This document shows, one piece after another, positions 1 through 11,701 of a stretch of 64,000 bases of DNA. The position numbers and the translations under genes are program-made. Position 1 is the first letter of the stretch; each line of letters begins with the position of its first letter. The DNA comes from Stropharia rugosoannulata. Its lineage: Eukaryota > Basidiomycota > Agaricomycetes > Agaricales > Strophariaceae. The notes below the pieces were generated by a model. The model did not search any database. It worked only from the letters and a program-made list of their open reading frames with translations, and was not told the origin of the DNA. Location: positions 3,596,001 through 3,660,000 of the forward strand of contig JANCIK010000002.1 in assembly GCA_028532985.1 (NCBI GenBank). Reading direction: 5' to 3'.

Positions 1-1015
1 AGCGTTCTCCTGCACCCGCTGGACGCTGAGCCGCCCCCGATTAATTAGGTCCATGGCTAACGGTTTTGACGTTAGTGAAATTCCACGGACATAAGTATCT
101 AAAGCAACCTTTAATAGACTTCACATCTTCTTCGCTAAGGTAAGCGATCTCGGGCGGGATATCTGGAAACTGAGCGCTCGCAATTGTGCGGAGTAGTGAC
201 AGAGGAACAAAGTTTTTAGCGCGCGCCGTCAGCGTCAGGTCAACCATGAACCATTTAGGGTCTGAAGAGTTGGATTTCTGTGAGAAAGTGCCTTTAGTTC
301 ATTGCAGAATCAGTGTGATGCACTTCTATCCAACGTACGGGATCGAAATACGGATGTGAACTTGATTCGACGTTGTCAATGGATCAAGTGGTTTCAGAAA
401 GCATAGCTTACGCGTCCCAAGCAGTGTCTAGTAGAGAGCAGTTAGCAGACATGTTGAAAGAGGCTATGCAAATGCGCCGTACAATCTGGGTAGGCTTCCT
501 TAGAAACCTTCGAACAGTAAACTCTCAGCATTCATTTCAGATTCAAGGGACGCGTTCCACACCTTGGCGAATGCGGCAATACCTGTGTAGGTGAGAAAGG
601 ATCTGCACACCCATACGTTTTGAACTACCTGGATTTTTGCAATTCGAATGATAGAATAATGCCTGCGTTCCAGGTAGACCATTAAGATCCTATTTTTGTC
701 AAATGGAAATATACTCACCCTGTCCCCTTCCTTCATTTCCTTCATCAGATTTCGCGCCTCGTAGTTTCGTACGCCTTCCCAAGGAGATGTTCCGACTCTT
801 TCAAAGTCATCGACGCTGAACTAAACCAGGTTTCAGTAACAATGTACTTGGTTCGGTCTGATACAGTTTTCCCACGTAGAACGTAGTTCGCTGTAGGTAT
901 ACGCCTTGTAGACGCGTTATAAACTTAAGAAAACGCGTACTTTAACGTCCTTCCCCTTCACAATTCTTGAATCTGGCTCGGCCTTGAGGAGCCAGTATTT
1001 TGCAGAGCTTGCCAT
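1..1015 (-). CDS. THYN1: THYN1-like EVE-domain protein, 3' end cut by window edge
   Basis: The gene reads on the minus strand from ATG at 1015-1013. Exons that close in frame: 1015-941, 820-719, 662-629, 582-563, 507-483, 427-412, 360-339, 277-109 and 56-1. The start encodes MASSAKYWLLKAEPDSRIVK, the family's opening motif. Later motifs are FYHSNCKNPGIAAFAKV, VSKEAYPDYTAWD, SHPYFDP, KWFMVDLTL, NFVPLSLLR and NRGRLSVQRV, all in the order of the THYN1/EVE family. About 173 codons are visible; the last few (the usual Trp/Gly-rich end) lie outside the window. EVE domains are PUA-like folds, and members bind modified bases such as 5-methyl/hydroxymethylcytosine. Which base this fungal copy binds cannot be read here. 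Eight introns in 1 kb, with exons down to 16 nt, make the gene easy to miss. An upstream ATG at 1138 adds 41 residues without homology and was not used. Confidence 0.88.
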
Positions 1016-2500
1016 GTGGGAATGGAGAAATCTAGCTGGCTGTTGACTGGTTGTTGAGACTAGTTTGGACCTCGTATGCTGTGTAAAGATACAATACGCT
1101 CTATGTTGCAGTGTCAAGAGGGTTAACCAGTTCAACATGTAGATGCCAATTCACTAACTGGCAGTGGGCTAGTGGCACGTGTATTGCGCGTCCCCCCCGG
1201 ACCGCAGAACCGACAGCGGAAGGTTGTCCTACCGTGCCTTGGTGAGGGTTCAAGCGCTCAAGCCTTACCCTCTACTTGGCGCCCATCTGCGCCCACTCAG
1301 CATTACTACACCATGTTACTCTAGGCCTTTTCCGTCATCAGATAACTGTAAAACTACTCAAACCTAGCATAGTGCCGACAACTTATGACTCAACATCCTG
1401 GCCAGACGATAAGTCCAGCATGGCGAACTATCTACATGCTTTTGGGAACCATGGACAAAGTAAGCCTTGTGATTCTTTTATAGCGAGCTCCAAACTTAAT
1501 TATCCATATTATCCGACGTCCAAGGGTCATGACTCAGAAAGTTGTACAAGTTACTGCAGGTTACTGCATATGTATTGACTGCTTAAAGTTCCATCTGTCC
1601 TGCAAATGGCTAAGGACCGACTTTTCCCGTTGCGCAGCATAAATTGGCGCAGTACGGAACGATAACATTTTATATGCAAGTCGGGTTCTAGAAAATTAGT
1701 CTCTGCGACAGAGCATATATCGCTATATAGCATATATGGCGCATCGTGTCAATGCCATGCATATACTCGGTTTCAGCTATAGATGAATTGTTTCGTAGTC
1801 CGCAGAGCCGATGGCAGATGGCGCCTCCACGGACACTGCATCATATAATGTATGTGTGTCCAAGTGAAGTAGAACTTTCTGCTAACCCTTCCACACATAT
1901 AGTTTGTATTGCCGGTCGTGGCTGAATAACTGAAATGACGGTGTTGGCATCTTAATATACCCGATACCAGTGTAATGCATAAGACACACTCCGTTTGCGA
2001 AATAGAGTGGCCACAGACTGATATTTATAACTGGTCGACTATTCCAGAATAGAGACTCTTATGCCATCCAATGATACAGCGCGAAACCGAGATGCCGGGA
2101 TATGCCCTGGTACTATGCTTGCAAACACATAGAATGATTAAGACCTTCGTCATTGCGCAGGCCTTCAAGAAATAAAACTATACGGAAACTCAACTGCGAT
2201 GATGTGCACTCCAGAATACTCCCTGATACTCCACATGGGTCGGGCAATTAATTCAACACTAGTGCAGACTGTTGTACATATTCGGGGAGGCACTGGGAAG
2301 AGATAGGCATCAAGCCGGTGGTGCCGGGGCAGGAAGGCTGTGTGCTGCGGAAATGCTCACTTCCCACATTCGGGAGGACATGTGCTATGAGCCTGGGCGG
2401 ATCCCAAGCCCTTTGCAGAGCGTTCAACTTGGTCCCTCCCACCACATAAAAAGCGCCTCCCACCGCTTTCCGGACTTCCTCATACCTCAATATTGCAGAC
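1016..2500. other. Intergenic region between THYN1-like and stomatin genes
   Basis: About 1.5 kb separates two divergently transcribed genes. Short open frames exist on both strands but none shows family motifs or a splice-consistent extension. Around 1700-1750 the sequence is AT-rich with overlapping tatat/atata palindromes. The stretch must hold both promoters; no clear TATA box was assigned. Confidence 0.5.
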
Positions 2501-3947
2501 ATGTCCGACACCAAGGCCCGCGCGCACTCGCCATCGAGTGGAAATGTTGTCGACCATCATTCTCCGGGGGGTGAGCCGCATGCAGTGTGCATTTCTTACT
2601 AGGGGCGATCGTGCTAAGGTGTTCGCGCTTTTTCGTGGAAGTTACAGAAGAAGTACCTGCAGGACCGCGCAGGACGAACGGTGGTGCGCTGAACACTGAC
2701 AACCTCATCCACGTCCAGCCGTTGAAGCGTAGCGAGATGCAGGTGCGTATTTCGAAGCTCAACATCCTCGGCTGCTTTCTCACGCTTAACCTTTGCAGCC
2801 TTCGTACGCGCAGGACCTCGGGACGGGTGAGGTGACTCACGGGATATACGGATCGCTCTTGCAAGGCCTGGGTAGCTGTGTTGGCTTCTTAGGTGCCTTC
2901 CCCTGCTGCCCGTTCCCAAACCCCTTCCGCAACGTTCAGCAAGGCATGTTTTTGATCTGATCGTTGGTACCCCGCATTGACCATGATATGGACGGGTATC
3001 TAGGATCCGTCGGACTAGTCTCACGCTTTGGCCAGTTCTACAAGTCTGTCGACCCCGGATTGGTGCAGGTCAACGTTTGCACGGAATCCCTTCGTATTGT
3101 CGACGTCAAAATTCAAATCAGCTCCATTGGAAGGCAGATGGTTATGTAAGTCTATTTTCTCGTATCTAGAATGAGTCCTTTTGGCTAATGGTACCTGGCC
3201 AACCGCAGCACTCGAGACAACGTCAATGTGGAGATGTGAGTATTAATAGACGCTATTTTTAACTGCACGGTTATTTATGGCTATTCCGTTCAGCGATTCC
3301 GTCATTTACTTCCAGATATGCAACCCATATCGCGCCGCATTCGGTATCACCGACCTCCGCCAGGCGCTCATCGAGCGTGCGCAGACGACTCTGCGTCACG
3401 TCGTTGGTGCACGCGCAGTACAGAGCGTCGTAACCGAGCGTGAAGCGATCGCATTCGAAATCGCGGAGATTGTAGGCGACATCGCGGATAAGTGGGGCGT
3501 TGCTATCGAGGGCATCCTAATCAAGGATATCATCTTCAGCCCAGAGGTCTCTGCCTCTCTGTCGTCCGCCGCTCAGCAGAAGAGGATTGGAGAGTCCAAG
3601 GTCATTGCTGCGCGCGCCGAAGTCGACGCTGCCAGGCTCATGAGGCAGGCCGCCGATATCCTCGCGTCCCCCGCTGCCATGCAGATTCGTCAACTTGAAG
3701 CCTGTAAGTTCCCCTCTCTTGAGGTCTATCTACTCAAGATGCTAACCAGAGGATAGTGCAACAAATGGCCAAGTCTGCGAACAGCAAAGTTGTGTTCGTT
3801 CCTATGCAATTGCAAAGCGACGTCACGAGCCAATTGACCAATGGTCAGTCATCTGGGCTCAACGCCATGATTCAGAACGAATCCGGCGACGGCCCAATGG
3901 GTGGCGCAAGTCGTGCCGGCGTCCTCAGCAGCGTAGCTGACATATAA
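2501..3947 (+). CDS. Stomatin-family SPFH/band-7 membrane protein
   Basis: Exons 2501-2570, 2648-2742, 2799-2943, 3004-3145, 3209-3235, 3294-3703 and 3757-3947 give 359 residues with all phases closing. The N-terminal about 75 residues are polar and rich in Ser/Pro. A short hydrophobic cysteine-containing stretch follows (GSCVGFLGAFPCCPFPNPF), the usual membrane-hairpin/palmitoylation region of stomatins. The SPFH domain then starts at VGLVSRFGQFYKSVDPGL and continues through TRDNVNVEIDSVIYFQ, LRHVVGARAVQSV and GVAIEGILIKDI. An alanine/arginine-rich helix (AARAEVDAARLMRQAADIL) and a short tail complete the usual layout. Stomatins form oligomeric rings on membranes and modulate channels or organise lipid domains; the partner here is unknown. 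Intron 3 (2944-3003) has a GC donor. The downstream gene CnxE is on the same strand 0.5 kb away but is not functionally linked. Confidence 0.9.
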
Positions 3948-4449
3948 GCAAGTTCCTCGAGCTCTTTTCCCTGCTTCCGCATCTTGTTTCTGTATGACTA
4001 TTTGATACCTCGATAACAGCTTATGTCTACTAATGATCCTTTGTGCGCTACTAACCTCTATACCATGCTCACTTTCGGGAGCACTTGCTGCTTATTGCTG
4101 GCAACGGCGATGCAGTTGTAACTTGTATTCTCATGACTGTACTGTGGATTTCATGAAATAATGATCATGCCTTATTCGCCACGTTGCTCTAGCTCCAACG
4201 AAACTGGTTTGACTTCACATAACTCTTCCAGAGAAAGATGTTCAAAACATGATTTCAACTTGTGTCCATCTTAGTCCAGAGTACAATTCAATGTCACATG
4301 TATAACGCAGGAATGGAAGTTGCGGGCTTGCTAGGGCATTGTTCGTCTTGCATATACGCCGCTCAGCTTGATAGTTACTCCTTTAATCCCAACTCACTCC
4401 CCTTTGCTTTTCAACACTTGATTGATCAGTCCCGCACACCGCTCTTGAC
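3948..4449. other. Intergenic: stomatin 3' region and CnxE promoter
   Basis: No supported gene. A small plus-strand open frame at 4262-4453 has no recognisable motif and overlaps the CnxE start. The stretch should contain the stomatin 3' UTR and the CnxE promoter. Confidence 0.5.
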
Positions 4450-6993
4450 ATGACCATTAACGTAGCAGTCCTTACCGGTGACCTCAGCACTTAACTTGCG
4501 CCTGCGTCACCTCTAATACTTCCGCAGTCAGCGATACTTCGTCTGGAAATGCGAGCTACGATAGGTCAGGGCCTGCTATCAAAGAGGCTGTACAGAACAG
4601 GGACGGATACGAGGTTATTCACCAACACTGTCATATCGTGCCTGACGATGGCGAAGTAATCTTTACCGTTGTGCGCAATATCTGCGACTCGGGCACAGTC
4701 GATTGGCTCATATCGACGGGAGGGACGGGGTTCGGGGTCAGAGATGTTACTCCCGAGGTATGCACAATGCCTGCGTGCTCCGCACCCGCTTGGTCCTGCA
4801 GCTGAAGCGTCTTTTGGGTGTAATGCATAGGCTATCGCGCCGATTATCGAGCGGCCAGCGCCAGGCCTCGTCCACCTAATGCTGGCATCATCCCTCCAGC
4901 ACACTCCGCTTGCCGCGCTCTCGCGCCCTGTCGCTGGCACATACAAGAACACGCTGATAACCACACTTCCCGGGAGCGTGAAGGCGGTGAGAGAGAATCT
5001 GGAGGCGCTCTTTCAGCACGGCGTCGTCGAACATGCGATTGAGCTGATTAAAGGCGGGTCGGGGGCGCAGACGCATAGACAGTTATCGGCAGCGCCGAGC
5101 GTGAGCGCGAGTGATGCGCAAAGCTCATCCGATTCGTTGAGTACAGGAGCAAGCCGCAGCCGCCACAGCCATCATCACCACCATCATCATTACAGTCACT
5201 CTAGTCAACATGAAGGACATAACATCCCTACTCCAAGAAGCACACAGGCCGTAACACATGATCCTGCAGCTTCTGGTATGGCCATGATGCTATCAAAGGT
5301 CTTCAGAATTAACGGATTCTGCAGTATCTTCCCGGCACAGACAATCTCCGTTTCCTATCATTTCTTTGGAAGAAGCTCTTGCATTCATTAAAGAGAAAGT
5401 TGAACGACTTTCTGTTGAGACTCTTCCTGTGGGTTCATCGTACTTTCTCGTCGCATTAACCGGCTCTTTAAATGCGCGTTTAACCAGGTTGGACATAACC
5501 TGGCTGGATTTATACTCGCGGAAGACGTGCATGCGCCCCAAGATGTACCCCGCACATATACTACGAACGTCGACGGGTACGCAATCAAGTGTGAGTGCCA
5601 ATCCTTTTCTTGGGATACTCTTCTGAGAGAACGAATGCGCAGCACATTACGCACCTGGGATTTACAGTGTATTAACGGCGCAGACGCACGATCTGTCCAC
5701 ACCCCTCCCAGAGGGCTCCATATTTCGCGTGAACACTGGGGGCCCCCTTCCGCAAGGCGCAGATACAGTGATCATGGTCGAAGACACCGAGCTGGTATTA
5801 TCGTCTCGGGACGTCCATGGACTGATCAAGGAAGAAAAGGAAGTAAAAACGCTCGCGCAAATTCCACTCGGCGAAAATGTGCGAGCGCCGGGGTCTGATG
5901 TGCGCAAGGGCGAATTGGTCATGCGTGCGTCAGACAGAGTTACCCATCGAGGAGGCGAAGTGGGAACACTGGCTTTTGTTGGACGGACTGCAGTGAGTGC
6001 AAATCTATCTTGTGTGAATGATAAATGTGGATCGTCGTCCCTATAGGTCAAAGCGTACAGAAAACCTGTTGTCGCTCTGTTGAGTACAGGGAATGAGCTT
6101 GTTGATTTACAGAGTGGGGCTAGCGAATTCAGCAGCGTTGACGGTTGGGGAGGCATATATGATACGAACCGTCCGTCTCTGAAAGCCGCTCTTGAGAGTA
6201 TGGGGTATGAAGTAATCGACTTGGGTATTGTTGTCGACGAGTATGCGTTCCTCTGTTCTGTTTGCATACGTGTTAATCTTTTCATGCGTAATCCCAATTA
6301 GGATACAAGCCCATATCGAAACGCTTCAGAAAGGCCTGCGCGAGGCGGATATCATTATCACAACTGGTGGCACGTCCATGGGACCCACCGACCTCCTCAA
6401 ACCCGTCATTGAACGTTATCTGAACGGAGTTATTCATTTCGGTAGAGTTGGTATCAAACCAGGAAAACCGACAACATTCGCCACTGTATCTGTACCCCAA
6501 GGAGAGCAAAGTATTTCAAAACCTATATTTGCTTTGCCTGGGAACCCCGCTTCAGCTTTGGTTACGTTCTACATCTTCGTTGTGCCAGCACTGAGGCGCT
6601 TGGGAGGATGGCCGGAGAAACTATGTGGATTACCGAAAGTGAAAGTACAGGTGGGAATACTGTGTCTACGCATCATGGATTGCTTACTCATAGCGGTCCT
6701 GCCAACAGGTGCAGAACTCCATGCCACTCGACTCTCGTGTTGAGTTCCACCGGGCCATTATAAAAAGCTCCATTCAAAGCGATGGGGCTGCGCCTACGCT
6801 TCTAAAGGCATATAGCACCGGTGGCCAAAGATCAAGCCGTGTTGCAAGCTTGTGCGAAGCCAATGGCCTCGTGATACTTCCATCCATCGACAATCAACGA
6901 GCTTATCGTGGTTCCGCCGACTCGAAAAGCTTAAGCTTGGAAAGTGGAAGCTTTGCGTATGCGATACTTATTGGCGAGATTGAGATGGAATAA
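4450..6993 (+). CDS. cnxE: Molybdopterin molybdenumtransferase, MogA-MoeA fusion (CnxE/gephyrin type)
   Basis: Nine exons: 4450-4477, 4528-4757, 4831-5275, 5325-5428, 5488-5590, 5643-5992, 6047-6240, 6302-6650 and 6709-6993, giving 695 residues. The N-terminal G (MogA-like) domain has the ISTGGTGFGVRDVTPE motif and the PLAALSRPVAGT/TLITTLPGSVKAVREN segment. The E (MoeA-like) domain begins near SPFPIISLEEAL and carries NVDGYAIK, NTGGPLPQGADTVIMVED, VALLSTGNEL, TTGGTSMGPTDLL, GIKPGKPTTFA and FALPGNPASALV. The G part adenylates molybdopterin and the E part inserts molybdate to make the Mo cofactor for nitrate reductase, sulfite oxidase and similar enzymes in the cytosol. The linker between domains (about residues 175-235) is Ser-rich with a run of seven histidines. 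All hallmark motifs are present, so the enzyme looks functional. Confidence 0.93.
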
Positions 6994-7569
6994 AGCAAAG
7001 CTTGACGCACTTTGTGCGCTGAAAGAGTGGCTTATGTTCAGCAGATGGCCTATATCCTATCTCCAAGGTGGCAACGTTGCGCGTTTCTCAGATCATAATA
7101 GTGTAATGAAACTCTACTGGACGTACCGCAGCACTAGACATAGGTAAGGAAGACGACTCCCCCAGAAATAGTAAAAGAAGCGACATTCATAGCCTTCATG
7201 AGAACTTGGTATTTCTAGATAATTGTTTGGCAATCGCCAGCCCTGTTAAGCAAAGTAGATAAATGCATGTCATAAAGCGTGTGGAATACATCCATCCAAA
7301 TACACTTGGTTCAAGTTTACAATAGCCAGGGAAACTCTGCTGTAATAATGTCTTCAAGGCAACAAGAATTGACCCTAATCTAAATAAAAGTCAAGAAGCT
7401 TACTATTTTTAGCAAAATTCCGTTTTGGCCAGCCATTGTTCGAAGCGCTAGTGCGGATCTTTCCGAACATGAGGTGGCCGACCGAGATTATATAAATTAA
7501 CGCTCTAATCATGGCAAGCTCTTAGTTCAACTACCACCTCTTTACAAACCTACAACCTCTGTGACAACA
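6994..7569. other. Intergenic: CnxE 3' region and Argonaute promoter
   Basis: No gene recognised. The 3' half is AT-rich and leads into a TATA-like element just upstream of the Argonaute start. Confidence 0.55.
7489..7495 (+). promoter_or_regulatory. Probable TATA box of the Argonaute gene
   Basis: The sequence tatataa lies 75-81 nt upstream of the Argonaute ATG at 7570, in an AT-rich stretch. The position fits a core promoter with a short 5' UTR. Support is positional only. Confidence 0.45.
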
Positions 7570-10500
7570 ATGCCTCCACGAATCGCTCCAACTCGGGGAA
7601 CAGGGCCAACGAGAGGTGGCCCTGCTCGCGGAGGTGGTGCGGGTCGCGGTGGCACGCCTGTTGCCATTGCGGGTGAGTTGACCGTTGAACTAATACTTAC
7701 CTTCGTGAATTGAACGATTTCAAAACTAAGCTCATGTTCGTACGATCGGTGTAAGGAGACCTGGATATGGTACTGGGGGTCGACAGGTGCAGACTATCGT
7801 GAACGCTTTCAGAGCGACTGTGCCGGATCAGGTCATTCACCACTACGACAGTAAGCGCCCTTCAATTAAGCATTGACTGATAATGTTCATGTTGCCACTA
7901 TGTAGTCGGTAGGTGCTACCATTGATTCATAGGGTTTTGAATCGCACTCTTACAGCCTACAGATATTAACCCTGACAAGCTGCCTGCCCGGCTCAATATG
8001 CAGCTCTTTGATGCTTTACAACGTCGCATAGCCTCGAATGTCTTTGTGATGCCTGCTGTTTATGATGGCAGGAAAAACGCTTTTACAACATACAAATTAA
8101 ATTTAGGTCCCAATGATTCCGCGAAGGTACGGAATTTCGTGTAGGCAAACAAGTGGCCCCATTGACAGACTGTTTACCAGTTCGACGTGACTCTTGAACG
8201 GACAGCGGAGTCGCGCACCGACAGACCTCCGAAGGTTTATAGCATCAAGGTGACAAAAGTGGCGGAAATCAATGCCGAGTATGTTGAAGTCCGCTTATTG
8301 TAAGGATGTCCAATAATCACATCTGCTAGGATTCTTCACCGATTCATTGCAGGGCAACAAAGCCCTGACAATGCTGTTCTTACGGCCATTACAGTATGTC
8401 TCGCACACAATATCCTTCCGTGGCTGGTTTAATAATTATTTGTAGGCTCTGAATATTGTGATACGCATGGAACCTAATTTGAAATACCCATTCAACGTTC
8501 GTTCCTTCTTTACAGACAAAGGAAGCCAAAAGATTGGAGGTGGCCTCGAGTTGTACAGAGGCTATTTTCAGTCTGTTCGGCCGTCCAGGGATATGATGTA
8601 TGTCAACCTCGACATAGCGACTGGGGTGATGTACAAAGCGGGTTCCTTCTTGTCCCTTTGTCTGGAGTACTTGTCAAGGGATCACCCCAAGCAGCTTGTC
8701 CCAAGGATGCTGACGGATCGAGACAGAATCCATCTTCAGCGATTCGTTTCGGGGATGCGTGTCACGACCAAATATACAGGTCAAACTAAGACGTTGGTGG
8801 TCAAGCGACTAACTGCAGAAAGCGCATCTGCGATCATGTTCTCCTTGCGAGAGGGAGGTGCTCCAATGTCCGTTGCAGATTACTTCAGAAAACATTTGAA
8901 CAAGCCTCTGCAATTCCCAGACGTTATCTGCATTGAAGTAAGTATCCATTCCCCGTTTAACTGTTCTAAAAGTGTTCATTGCATTTCCAGGTTGGCTCAG
9001 CTGGAGCAAAAATTCCTTTGGAATTATGCGATGTCCCACCTGGACAAATCATGCGCAAGCAGATACCGGCCGACAAAACAAGCGCCATGGTCGAGTTCTC
9101 AAAATTGGCCCCCGCAGAACGACTCAAGAGTATTACAGACGGCCTGGGTGTATGCATCTATCACTCGAACATGCTGTCCCCATTTTTAAAATGTTGTGGT
9201 TTTTAGGTTTTGCAATATGGGCAAAGCGAATACATCCGGCAATTTGGGATGAACATTGAAAGAGAGCCCCTTAAGGTCAAAGCAAGGATCCTACCCCCTC
9301 CTACTTTGCGCTACGGGACAACCAGCAAGGAACCTACCATCGTAAGTTTATGCTAATGTACCACCATTACATGCTTTTTGATTGTCTTCTTTTTTTATTT
9401 CATCAGAGGCCACGAGACGGCGCATGGAACATGTTTGTCGTTTACTTTTTTTGTGTTCGAATAGGCAAGATTTTGATATTGTGATGATATTCTGATAGGA
9501 GGGATAAAAAGTTCTTCAAGCCTCAAACTATTACTTCGTGGGCAGTAATTGTGTATGAGAGTCAGAGGCGCTTTACAGACGCCGATACGCAACAAATGGT
9601 CAGAGGATTCATAGAAGGAGCTCAGAGCGTCGGTAAGCTTTCGTCGATATTACCTCAGCAAAGGAGTTAAGTTAACACATTGTTTTCATAGGAATGACTG
9701 TGGTGGACAAGACTCCACCATATTTCTATGAATCGTCCCCCGAAGGTGTCATTGAAGTACGTTTTATTGTTCATTTTAAAGTAAATACTGACCTTCTGCA
9801 AACAGCACTTGAGGAAAGCAGGTGGTGCTGCTAGAAATAAAACGAATATTCCCCCGAATCTCATTGTCGTTGTTCTGCCTGAGGGAGGCAATCAAATCTA
9901 CACCACAGTCAAACAGTAAGTGCAACTGCATTCGACAAGCTTTTCTTCTTGTTGACACTCGCTTTTTAGCTTTGGTGACATAATGGTGAATAACATAAAT
10001 TTCGTACGTTAATACCTTCTCACAGCTGATTTAGATGGGTGTCGCTACGCAATGCCTGAAAAGCATGAAATGCCGCAACGCCAAGTTGCAGTACTGGGCA
10101 AATGTAATGCTGAAGTACGCCGCCAACTTCTAAACAACAAATAAGAATCCTAAACATGTTTCTCATAGGGTGAACGTCAAGCTAGGAGGCATCAACGCCG
10201 TTCTCGACAATTCTATGTTGACCGATCCAAACCAACCTACAGTGGTAATGGGTATGTCGCATATTTTGTACCCTTTTAAATTCAAGACTTTCTGACTTTT
10301 ATGTATTACAGGTGCTGATGTCATGCATCCCGCACCGGGTACGGAGGGAAGGCCCTCGTTTGCGAGTCTGGTTACAAGCGTCGATAAGGATATCGCGAAA
10401 TACATCGCAATCAATGGCGTCCAGACGGGCCGACTGGAAATCATTGACGACCTCAAAGAAATGGTCATGGTAAGCTATCGCTTTACCTATATGTTTAGTT

Positions 10501-11701
10501 TGGAGGTATTGACAATGCTACAGACAGCTTTACGTCGGCATATGCAATATCGCAACGCGGTCGAAAAGACCAATCGCACGCCGACTCGCCTAATCTTCTA
10601 TCGAGGTTTGTTAGTTCCCTTATCTACATCATAATCAGTGTAATAACTGCTATTACAGATGGTGTCTCTGAGGGTCAATTTGCTCATGTACTGGAACAAG
10701 GTACGTCTCAGTGCTCGAATGTTGGTATATGTCACAATGCTTATATCCCTCTTACTGTCAGAGTTACCCATGATCAAGAGTCAGTCCATACTATATATAT
10801 ATATAACACGAGTCCCAAAACTTATCTCTTATAGGCGCCTGTGACACCCTCGGTGTGAAGGGAGTACGCATAACTCTCATCATTGTCGGTAAAAGGCACC
10901 ATATACGGTACGATCAAGGAGTCGGTAGTACAGCCTCCACGAAGTTGATTTATCATGGGTTTCGTTTATAGGATGTTCCCAACTAGTCAGGGCGATGCGG
11001 ACCGAAGTGGAAACTGTCAAGCAGGTACAACCATCGACGAGGGCATCGGTCATCCGACCGAGTTCGACTACTATCAGCTAACTCATGGAGGCTTGTTGGG
11101 GACCAGCCGACCCGCCCATTACTCTGTAAGCTGCTTTTCTTTTGTCTCGGTAACGTACCTTGTTTACTTACGACGTCGCAACAGGTTTTGTACGATGTAA
11201 GCGCGACTTTCTTGTTAATGTATACGTTTTCCTTCTTTGCTGACAATACGCTGGCATCGTAAAGGACAATAACTTTTCGTAAGTCAAAAGTTTAATTCAA
11301 TACATCGTATTTAAATATTTCTCTGTTAGCCCTGACGCCCTGCAGAGCCTTTCATTTTCGCTCTGCCACTTGTACGCCCGTGCCACTCGTTCAGTATCTA
11401 TCCCGGCGCCTGTCTACTGTACGTCATCTAAAAGATAATATTTTTATCGTTGACTAAACATTGTTATCAGATGCGGATATCGCTTGTGCACGAGCTAAGA
11501 ATCATTTCCCGCCTGGCGGTGACTTCGACATGTCGGACAGCGCAACCGTTGCAAGCTCCCATGCTGAATCGCAGCTGGCTAGTTATAAAGCCAACTACAA
11601 ACCTATCCACGTTTCGACGGAGAAGGTTATGTATTTCATGGTATGTTACACGATGGTTTATTCTATTCTTTGGAACTCACGATATTTTTTGCAAAAAGTA
11701 A
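7570..11701 (+). CDS. AGO: Argonaute (PAZ-PIWI) protein
   Basis: Exons (my model): 7570-7672, 7731-7850, 7906-7908, 7963-8126, 8181-8278, 8330-8393, 8446-8937, 8991-9149, 9207-9341, 9407-9432, 9499-9632, 9692-9756, 9806-9915, 9970-9985, 10035-10114, 10169-10251, 10312-10469, 10524-10605, 10659-10700, 10762-10779, 10835-10907, 10972-11125, 11185-11196, 11265-11278, 11330-11418, 11471-11640, then stop TAA 11699-11701. This gives 888 residues. The N-terminus is an RG-rich tail. N, L1, PAZ, L2, MID and PIWI follow. MID keeps the 5'-phosphate pocket Y553, K557, a Gln in the GVATQC motif and a Lys in VNVKLGG. PIWI carries GADVMHP (D620), LEIIDDL (E660), [11 protein letters not shown] (D698) and YADIACARA (D834), a complete DEDD slicer tetrad. 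Argonautes load small RNAs and cleave or silence matching transcripts. The 3-nt exon and the stop-only exon are the least certain parts; without splicing at 11641 the frame runs 46 residues further to 11781. Confidence 0.93.

Noticed and set aside
1179..1578. Overlapping plus-strand frames of 62 and 100 residues
   Set aside because: No homology, no splice-consistent extension, and they sit in the promoter side of a minus-strand gene.
2487..3024. Minus-strand frames of 125 and 136 residues opposite the stomatin gene
   Set aside because: The plus strand has a complete seven-exon stomatin model with closing phases; these are its shadows.
5662..6297. 211-residue minus-strand open frame over CnxE
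   Set aside because: It overlaps exons 6 and 7 of CnxE, whose MoeA motifs are unmistakable on the plus strand.
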